This document shows positions 41,313 through 47,225 of a stretch of 50,536 bases of DNA, in pieces. This DNA comes from Dermatophilaceae bacterium (GTDB taxonomy: Bacteria > Actinomycetota > Actinomycetes > Actinomycetales > Dermatophilaceae). The position numbers were made by a program, and so were the translations under genes. The stretch lies in contig JACMPC010000132.1 in the NCBI GenBank assembly GCA_014377705.1, positions 1-50,536 of the forward strand, read 5' to 3'. The notes under the pieces are model-generated. The model was not told where the DNA came from. It saw only the letters and a list, made by a program, of their open reading frames with translations, and ran no database searches. How positions within the stretch are numbered: the stretch's first letter is position 1; each line of letters begins with the position of its first letter.

Positions 41313-42482
41313 TCAGGGGTCAAGCAGCGTTGATGCGAATCGCCCGGCCGCTGCGGAGGTCACGAACGAGGCCCGGTCCTGGTCGAGGCCCCGGCCCATC
41401 GTTGACAGCCGCACCGGGCAGGAAGCCAGCGCGCTGCCGAGCCCCGAGATACCGACCTCCCGAAGCCGAAGCCGGCCGGCGCTGTCACCGGCCAGGTCGC
41501 GTGCCTGGCTCAGCACGCGGTCGCCGAACTCCCCGCCCAGCAGTGGCACCGGCAGGTCCGCGGGCGCCATGGCGACCTGGCCGTAGGCCGTCAGGCTGTG
41601 GTGGGAGACACCGCGGTGGCGGTCGCGCTCATCCGCCTCCGAGACGCGCAGCGACGCGACCGCCCGGCCCCCCAGCACCGCGGCGGCATTGACCGCCTCG
41701 CCGCTGGCGACACCCGAGAAGCCCCAGGGGGAGTCGGTGCCCAGGTTGCCCGGTCCCTGGGCGACGATGGCCACCTCGGCGTGCAGGACATGGGCCGCGG
41801 CCAGCAGACCGGTGTGGACATTGACGGCTTCGAGCCCGCCACCGAAGGCCTGACCGACCGTGATCGTCCCGGTCAGCCACCCGGCTTCGGACAACCCGGC
41901 AACGGTGCGGGAGAACGCGATGGGCAGCGCGCCGCCATCGGTCATCACATAGACAGCCCGGACCTGCGGACGGGCTTCGCGCAGTCCGGCCAGGATCGCC
42001 GGCACCGCAGAGTGCAGGTCCGCCATGATGACGGGCATCCCGTTGAGGCCGGTGGCGTCTCGCAGGACCTCATGGTGCGGGCTCTCCTGCTCATCGACGC
42101 CCAGCACCATGGTCTGGAGCGGCGTGTATCTCGCCTTCACGATGTGGCCCGGGCTGGCCGGACCGCGAGGTGGCAGGCGGTCGGGGACCGCCACGATCAG
42201 GGCCAGCCCACCCGTGCCCAGCCCGCGGTCCAGGGCCCCGACGTTGAGCAGGACCCGATCCCCGGGGCGGGGCCGACCGACCAGGTCGGTGTAGGCCAGG
42301 GCCGGGATCGTCTGTGCGGTGGCGTCGTGCAGGGTCGCATCGCGCGGCGTCGCATCGTGCTGGGTCGTATCGCGCGGCGTCGCTTCGCGCGGTTCAGCGT
42401 CGTGCAGGGACACGTCATACTCGGCGGCTCCGGGCCACTGCGCCCGGAGCCGCTCGACGGTTGCCTCGCGCCAGTGGATCAC
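41313..42482 (-). CDS. DUF3866 family protein
   Basis: This 389-residue protein belongs to an actinobacterial and Firmicutes family of unknown function. DLVGRPRPGDRVLLNVGALDRGLGTGG, then PGHIVKARYTPLQTMVLGVDEQESPHHEVL, and GLNGMPVIMADLHSAVPAI are characteristic. I chose GTG at 42480-42482 (VIHWREATVERL) because TACTGT lies 7 nt upstream and other members begin at this strand; a longer frame to 42512 lacks support. An N-terminal region of five-residue repeats (PRDAT, LHDAT and similar), encoded by 15-bp tandem DNA repeats, interrupts the first domain and is probably lineage-specific. Confidence 0.85.
   Translation of the reverse strand: MIHWREATVERLRAQWPGAAEYDVSLHDAEPREATPRDTTQHDATPRDATLHDATAQTIPALAYTDLVGRPRPGDRVLLNVGALDRGLGTGGLALIVAVPDRLPPRGPASPGHIVKARYTPLQTMVLGVDEQESPHHEVLRDATGLNGMPVIMADLHSAVPAILAGLREARPQVRAVYVMTDGGALPIAFSRTVAGLSEAGWLTGTITVGQAFGGGLEAVNVHTGLLAAAHVLHAEVAIVAQGPGNLGTDSPWGFSGVASGEAVNAAAVLGGRAVASLRVSEADERDRHRGVSHHSLTAYGQVAMAPADLPVPLLGGEFGDRVLSQARDLAGDSAGRLRLREVGISGLGSALASCPVRLSTMGRGLDQDRASFVTSAAAGRFASTLLDP
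42319..42408. repeat. 15-bp tandem repeat inside the DUF3866 gene, six copies
   Basis: Units such as GTCGCATCGCGCGGC start at 42319, 42334, 42349, 42364, 42379 and 42394. They keep the reading frame and encode five-residue units of the PRDAT/LHDAT type on the minus strand. Confidence 0.88.
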
Positions 42483-42489
42483 GCCACGA

Positions 42490-42495
42490 ACAGTA
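42490..42495 (-). promoter_or_regulatory. -10 hexamer TACTGT for the DUF3866 gene
   Basis: On the minus strand TACTGT lies 7 nt before GTG 42482. This decides the start of the gene. Confidence 0.5.
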
Positions 42496-42531
42496 GTGCC
42501 GCCGACTGTCATATGGGGCGTGGAGGTCCGG

Positions 42532-42537
42532 TAGCGT
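42532..42537 (+). promoter_or_regulatory. -10 hexamer TAGCGT for pafB-pafC
   Basis: TAGCGT lies 7 nt before ATG 42545, predicting a leaderless pafBC transcript. Confidence 0.45.
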
Positions 42538-42544
42538 CGACCTC

Positions 42545-43561
42545 ATGAGCACACAGTCCAATGCGGCAGACAAGACCGAGCGTCTGCTCAACCTGGTGAT
42601 CTGCCTGCTCTACACCCGCAGGCCGCTGTCCAAGGCGAAGATCCGGGACGCGGTGCCCCAGTACGGCTCGAAGGCCTCCGACGAGGCGTTCGACCGGATG
42701 TTCGAGCGGGACAAGGACGAGCTGCGCGACCTGGGCATCCCGCTGGTGACCGAGCCGTTCGATGAGTTCTTCGACGACGAGCCCGGCTACCGGATCGACC
42801 GACGCGAGTACGCCCTCCCGCAGATCACCTTCGCCCCCGACGAGCTGGCGGTCCTCGGTCTCGCCAGTCGCGCCTGGACCCAGGCGAGTCTCGCCGGCCC
42901 CGCGGCCCAGGCTCTGCGCAAGCTCAAGGCGGCCGGCGTGGAGCGCGACGACTCCTCGCTGATCGGCATCGTGCCCAGGGTGCGGACCGTCGAGCCTTCC
43001 TTCGAAGCCGTGAAGAACGCGGTGCTGCGACACACTCCGGTGTCCTTCACCTACCGGACCGCGGGCACCGCAGCGGTGGCGACCCGCCACGTCCAGCCGT
43101 GGGCGATCGCCTACTGGCACGGCCACTGGTACCTCACCGCGTTCGACATCGACCGGGACGCGCCACGGGTATTCCGCCTGGGCAGGATCGAGGGTGAGGT
43201 CACCGTCGAAGGCAGGCCCTCGTCATACGAGGTGCCGGGCGGCCATGAGCCCAGGGAGATGATCAGCACGGTGACCGTCGAGAGCGCCCCCCGGGCAGCA
43301 GCCCTGCGGGTGCGGGTGGGGGCCGGCCACAGCCTGCGCCGGCAGGCCACCACGGTTACCGCGATGGCTCCCGAGGTGCCCGGTGATCTGTGGTCACTGG
43401 TCGCCATCGACTTCACCGATACCGAGGCGTTTGCCGAGGAGATCTGCAGCTTCGGCCCGGATGTCCTGGTGCAGAGCCCGGCCGAGCTCAGGGAGTCCGT
43501 CATCCGCAGACTGACCGGAGCTCTGGGCCCGGTGCCGAGCGGCGAGGAGGCACGGCGATGA
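42545..43561 (+). CDS. pafB: WYL-domain regulator PafB
   Basis: The protein has 338 residues: an N-terminal winged helix (KTERLLNLVICLLYTRRPLSKAKIRDAVPQYG), a WYL domain (RHVQPWAIAYWHGHWYLTAFDIDRDAPRVFRLGRI region, with the ligand-binding WYL triad as WYL in HWYLT), and a WCX C-terminal extension. With PafC it forms the PafBC activator that drives LexA-independent DNA-damage response in mycobacteria. Despite the name it is not part of the pupylation enzymes. The stop overlaps the pafC start. Confidence 0.94.
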   Translation: MSTQSNAADKTERLLNLVICLLYTRRPLSKAKIRDAVPQYGSKASDEAFDRMFERDKDELRDLGIPLVTEPFDEFFDDEPGYRIDRREYALPQITFAPDELAVLGLASRAWTQASLAGPAAQALRKLKAAGVERDDSSLIGIVPRVRTVEPSFEAVKNAVLRHTPVSFTYRTAGTAAVATRHVQPWAIAYWHGHWYLTAFDIDRDAPRVFRLGRIEGEVTVEGRPSSYEVPGGHEPREMISTVTVESAPRAAALRVRVGAGHSLRRQATTVTAMAPEVPGDLWSLVAIDFTDTEAFAEEICSFGPDVLVQSPAELRESVIRRLTGALGPVPSGEEARR

Positions 43562-44613
43562 GGGCTAGGGCGAAGAGCGGGCAGGTCAAGTCCGGCAGCC
43601 AACGCAGCCAACCACCAGAGCCGGCCACAGTCCGGCTCTCCCGGCTGCTGACGATGGTGCCCTGGCTGCTGCAGCGGCAGGGGGTCGAGATCGACGAGGT
43701 GGCACTCGAGTTCGGTGTGACGCCGGCGCAGGTCGAGGCTGACCTGATGCTGTTGTTCCTGTGCGGGACCCCGGGCGGCTATCCGGGCGACCTGATCGAG
43801 GCCGAGTGGGAGAGCGGGCGCGTCTATCTGGGCAACGCCGACACGATCAACCGTCCGCTGCGGCTCGGGGTCGACGAGGCTCTTGCCCTGATCGTGGGCC
43901 TGCGCGCGCTGGCCGCGGTCCCGGGGATCGGCGAGCGTGACGCCGTGGTGCGGGCGCTGGCCAAGCTCGAGGCGGCAACCGGCTCGGTCTCGGCGGGAGT
44001 CTCGCGCATCCAGGTGCTGATCGACGAGGGAACCGGCAACCAGACGATGGCGCTGGCCCTGGCCCAGCAGGCCCTCTCCGATCGTCGGCGGGTGCATCTG
44101 CGCTATCTGGTGCCGAGCCGCGACGAGACCACCGAACGCGACGTCGACCCCATGCGGGTGATCAGCTTCGACGCCCACTGGTACCTCGAGGGCTGGTGCC
44201 ACCGGGCCGAGGACGTCCGCCTGTTCCGGCTGGACCGGATCGAGGCGCTCGCGATCCTGGATGAGGACGGCACTCCACCGGCGACGGCCCAGCCGCGCAA
44301 CCTGGACGCCGGAGTGTTCACCCCGCATGCCGAGGACCAGCTGATCCGGCTCGCCCTGCGGCCGGGGGCTGCCTGGGTCAGCGACTACTACCCGACAGAG
44401 AGCGTCGAGCCGGCCCAGGACGGGGGAGCGGTGATCACCCTCCGGACCGCCGACACGGCCTGGCTGCGACGCCTGATGTGGCGGCTGGGCGCGCAGGCCA
44501 CGGTGCTCTGGCCCGCCGAGCTCGCCCTGGAGGTCCAGCAAGGAGCACGCGAGGCGCTCGAGGCGTACGCCGCCCCGGCAGGGTCAGCCGAGCCGACGTC
44601 CGAGAGCGACTAG
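43558..44613 (+). CDS. pafC: WYL-domain regulator PafC
   Basis: The protein has 351 residues. The winged-helix part (RLLTMVPWLLQRQGVEIDEVALEFGVTPAQVEADLMLL) is followed by a WYL domain (FDAHWYLEGWCHRAEDVRLFRLDRI) and a WCX extension. It partners PafB in a heterodimeric activator. ATG 43558 overlaps the pafB TGA by four bases (ATGA), consistent with equal synthesis. The first 25 residues are basic and poorly conserved. An upstream in-frame extension to 43390 lies inside pafB and is rejected. Confidence 0.94.
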   Translation: MRARAKSGQVKSGSQRSQPPEPATVRLSRLLTMVPWLLQRQGVEIDEVALEFGVTPAQVEADLMLLFLCGTPGGYPGDLIEAEWESGRVYLGNADTINRPLRLGVDEALALIVGLRALAAVPGIGERDAVVRALAKLEAATGSVSAGVSRIQVLIDEGTGNQTMALALAQQALSDRRRVHLRYLVPSRDETTERDVDPMRVISFDAHWYLEGWCHRAEDVRLFRLDRIEALAILDEDGTPPATAQPRNLDAGVFTPHAEDQLIRLALRPGAAWVSDYYPTESVEPAQDGGAVITLRTADTAWLRRLMWRLGAQATVLWPAELALEVQQGAREALEAYAAPAGSAEPTSESD

Positions 44614-44616
44614 AGT
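44611..44616 (+). promoter_or_regulatory. -10 hexamer TAGAGT for the small membrane protein
   Basis: TAGAGT begins at the pafC stop codon and lies 8 nt before ATG 44625. Confidence 0.4.
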
Positions 44617-44624
44617 CCACTGTC

Positions 44625-44939
44625 ATGTGGTGGTGGGTGATGATCTGGGTCGTGCTGCTCGTCGCGTCGGGCTTCTACGTCGGCGTCAAGGTCTGGGGTC
44701 TCTGGGGCCAGACCAGGGAGCTCGGCTCCGAGCTGGCAGTCGCCCAGGAACGCCTGGACGAGGTGCAGGGACAGCTGGAGCTTCTGGGGGAGCGGATCGG
44801 CTCCCCGGATGAGCTCGCCGTCTTCGCGGACCCGGCCACGGCGCGCAGGGAACGCGACCGCGCCAGGGCTGAGGGTCGGCGCGCGCGCCAACAACGACGT
44901 GCTGCATCCCGCCCCGCAAGGGCTAAGCACGTAGACTGA
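44625..44939 (+). CDS. small single-pass membrane coiled-coil protein
   Basis: The protein has 104 residues. It starts with a Trp-rich transmembrane helix (MWWWVMIWVVLLVASGFYVG) and continues with a coiled coil (ELAVAQERLDEVQGQLELLGERI). It ends with a very basic stretch (RRERDRARAEGRRARQQRR). I do not recognise a named family, though similar short proteins occur between pafC and tatA in related actinobacteria. The topology would place the basic tail in the cytoplasm. Any link to Tat export or wall growth is inference from position. Confidence 0.7.
   Translation: MWWWVMIWVVLLVASGFYVGVKVWGLWGQTRELGSELAVAQERLDEVQGQLELLGERIGSPDELAVFADPATARRERDRARAEGRRARQQRRAASRPARAKHVD
44932..44937 (+). promoter_or_regulatory. 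possible -10 hexamer TAGACT for tatA
   Basis: TAGACT overlaps the end of the upstream gene and would give a tatA leader of about 120 nt. tatA itself has an AAAGG site before its ATG, so this would be a leadered transcript. Confidence 0.35.
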
Positions 44940-45065
44940 AGGCGCTGGAGACCAAGACGACATCCGGCACGGCTACTGGCCACCAGCACCTGTTGAATGA
45001 GCACGGCACTCACAGTCACCGCGATCCATGAGCACCGCGTTTCACGATCAAGAAAGGTTCCTCGC

Positions 45066-45368
45066 ATGGGCGCGCTAAGGCCTGTTCACATCCTCATCCT
45101 CGTCCTGGTGGTGTTGATTCTCTTCGGGTTCAAGAAGCTTCCGGATGCCGCGCGCAGCCTCGGCCGCTCGATGCGCATCTTCAAGTCCGAGGTCGAGGAG
45201 ATGAAGAAGGACGGCCAGTCCACGCCCAGCGCCGCAAGCAGCGACACGGTCAAGGGCGAGACCTTCCACCCGACGGCAGACTCCGCCGCCGACCCGATCG
45301 CCGACCCGACCAGAAAACAAGCCACGGATCCGGGCGGGCGGGAGAAACACGACCAGTCACCGACCTGA
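45066..45368 (+). CDS. tatA: Sec-independent protein translocase TatA
   Basis: The protein has 100 residues. One N-terminal transmembrane helix ([27 protein letters not shown], with the family FGxxKLP hinge) is followed by an amphipathic helix ([12 protein letters not shown]) and a disordered polar tail. TatA multimers form the passage for folded proteins with twin-arginine signals. ATG 45066 matches the family start; an in-frame extension to 44997 would add a polar lead before the helix. tatC follows 52 nt downstream. Confidence 0.94.
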   Translation: MGALRPVHILILVLVVLILFGFKKLPDAARSLGRSMRIFKSEVEEMKKDGQSTPSAASSDTVKGETFHPTADSAADPIADPTRKQATDPGGREKHDQSPT

Positions 45369-45420
45369 GCCGCCCAAACAGCAGCGACAAGCCTGCCGTC
45401 AACTGAGGACCTCCTGACAC

Positions 45421-46290
45421 ATGGCAGTACTGCGGCGTAAGCGCAAGGCCGACGGGCGGATGTCGCTGGGTGACCACCTGCGCGAGCTTCGGCGTCGTCT
45501 GGTCATCTCCGCGTCGGCCATCGCCGTGGGAAGCGTGCTCGGATGGATCGTGTACGACCGGCTGTTCACCGCGATCATGGCCCCGCTGCGAAGGATGGCC
45601 GAAGAGCGAGATGGCCTGGTCAACATCAACTTCGGGGGGATCACCCAGCCGTTCACCGTTCAGCTGCAGGTGGCGCTCTTCGTTGGCGTGATCGTCGCCA
45701 GCCCGGTCTGGCTGTTCCAGGTGTGGGGGTTCATCGTCCCGGGCCTCACCAAGCGCGAGAAGCGCACCTCCATGGCGTTCATCGGGGCGGCAGTGCCCTT
45801 GTTCCTCTCGGGGTGCCTCCTGGCCGCCTATGCCGTGCCCAACGCTGTCGAGGTGCTGCTCGGCTTCACCCCGCGGGGAGCTGCCAACCTGCCCGACGCG
45901 GCGTTGTACCTCACCTTCGTGACCCGCTTCATCCTGGCCTTTGGACTGGCGTTCCTGCTGCCGGTGTTCCTCGTCGGACTCAACGTCGCCCATGTCCTGC
46001 CGGCCCGCATCATGCTCAGGGGCTGGCGGGTTGCGGTGCTGCTCATCTTCGTCTTCGCGGCGATGATGACGCCGACGCCGGACGCCTGGACCATGCTCGT
46101 CCTCGCGTTCCCCATGGTTGCCTTCTTCTTCGCTGCCGTGGGCGTCGCGACCCTTCTGGACCGGCGCCGGGCGCGCCGCGAGCCCGACTGGTCCAAGGTC
46201 GCCGACGATGAGGCCAGCCCTCTTGAGAACGAAGCCGGGCCCTTGGACGACGGAGCCAGCCCCATCGACGACGAGGCCAGTCCGTTGTGA
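45421..46290 (+). CDS. tatC: Sec-independent protein translocase TatC
   Basis: This 289-residue, six-transmembrane receptor for twin-arginine signal peptides has family motifs: MSLGDHLRELRRRL at the cytoplasmic start, FGGITQPFTVQLQVALFVG, the conserved SPVWLFQVWGFIVPGLTKREK loop and MTPTPDAWTMLVLAFPM. After the last helix comes an acidic tail. Its last 28 residues are four heptads (DDEASPL, ENEAGPL, DDGASPI, DDEASPL), apparently an expanded 21-bp repeat. The tail is not needed for the core fold. Confidence 0.95.
   Translation: MAVLRRKRKADGRMSLGDHLRELRRRLVISASAIAVGSVLGWIVYDRLFTAIMAPLRRMAEERDGLVNINFGGITQPFTVQLQVALFVGVIVASPVWLFQVWGFIVPGLTKREKRTSMAFIGAAVPLFLSGCLLAAYAVPNAVEVLLGFTPRGAANLPDAALYLTFVTRFILAFGLAFLLPVFLVGLNVAHVLPARIMLRGWRVAVLLIFVFAAMMTPTPDAWTMLVLAFPMVAFFFAAVGVATLLDRRRARREPDWSKVADDEASPLENEAGPLDDGASPIDDEASPL
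46204..46287. repeat. 21-bp coding repeat in the tatC tail, four copies
   Basis: Four in-frame 21-nt units starting at 46204, 46225, 46246 and 46267 encode the acidic heptads that end TatC. Confidence 0.75.
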
Positions 46291-46314
46291 GTGTGCGAGC
46301 GTGAGCACCTTTCT

Positions 46315-47220
46315 GTGACCAGGCGCATCGGGATGGTCATCAACCCCACGGCGGACAAAGGGCGGGGCGCTGCGCTCGGCGCCGAGGTCTCGGCTCGGCT
46401 TCGGGCACAGGGCCACGAGGTGGTCGACCTCTCCGGCGAGACGGCGGCGGCGGCCGGCGACCGTGCTCTGGGTGGTCTCGCCGCAGGGCTGGATGTGCTG
46501 GCCGTCACCGGGGGTGACGGCACCGTCAACCTCGGGGTCAACCTGTGCGCCGGCACCGACACGGTCCTGGCCATCGTCGCGGCCGGCACCGGGAACGACG
46601 TCGCGCGTGCGCTGAGCCTGCCCCTGCGCGATGCGCCGGCCGCGGCCGAGGTGATCTCCCACGGCGTGGTTCGCGCCATCGACGCGGGCCGTCACACCGA
46701 CGCCAACGGGGTCTCGCACTGGTTCGCAGGGGTCCTGGGCGCCGGGTTCGACTCCGTGGTGAACGAGCGGGCCAACACCTGGGGGTGGCCACGCGGGCGG
46801 ATGCGTTACAACCTGGCCATCGCCCGGGAGCTGCCCGTCTTCACGCCGATCCCCTATGTCATCGAAATCGACGGCATGCGCCACGCCAGCCAGGCGATGC
46901 TGGTCGCGGTGGGCAACGGCCCGTCATACGGCGGCGGCATGATGGTGTGCCCGGACGCCAGCTTCGACGACGGCATGTTCGACGTCCTCATCGTGCACCA
47001 GATCTCGACCTTCGAGTTCCTCAAGGTCTTCCCGAAGGTGTTCAGCGGCAGGCACGTCGGGCATCCGGCAGTGCAGATCCTGCGTGGCAGCCAGGTCCGG
47101 CTCGAGGCCGCCGGTATCGTCAGCTACGCCGACGGCGAACGCTTTGCCCCTCTTCCGATGAGCGTTCAGGTCGTGCCCGGCGCACTGAACGTCCTGGTCC
47201 CCGGTCCTGCCGTAGCCTGA
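46315..47220 (+). CDS. diacylglycerol kinase family lipid kinase
   Basis: The protein has 301 residues. The nucleotide-binding catalytic domain has the VTGGDGTVNLGVN motif and AAGTGNDVARAL. The C-terminal domain is beta-rich with SYGGGMMVCPDASFDDGMFDV. This is the DgkB/YegS/BmrU-type fold that phosphorylates diacylglycerol or related lipids at the membrane. The GTG at 46315 fits family starts (RRIGMVINPTADKGRG); a GTG at 46291 directly after the tatC stop is an alternative. helY follows 5 nt after its stop. Confidence 0.87.
   Translation: MTRRIGMVINPTADKGRGAALGAEVSARLRAQGHEVVDLSGETAAAAGDRALGGLAAGLDVLAVTGGDGTVNLGVNLCAGTDTVLAIVAAGTGNDVARALSLPLRDAPAAAEVISHGVVRAIDAGRHTDANGVSHWFAGVLGAGFDSVVNERANTWGWPRGRMRYNLAIARELPVFTPIPYVIEIDGMRHASQAMLVAVGNGPSYGGGMMVCPDASFDDGMFDVLIVHQISTFEFLKVFPKVFSGRHVGHPAVQILRGSQVRLEAAGIVSYADGERFAPLPMSVQVVPGALNVLVPGPAVA
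47213..47218 (+). promoter_or_regulatory. -10 hexamer TAGCCT for helY
   Basis: TAGCCT lies at the end of the lipid-kinase gene, 7 nt before ATG 47226, so helY may have its own leaderless promoter. Confidence 0.4.
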
Positions 47221-47225
47221 TCAGC

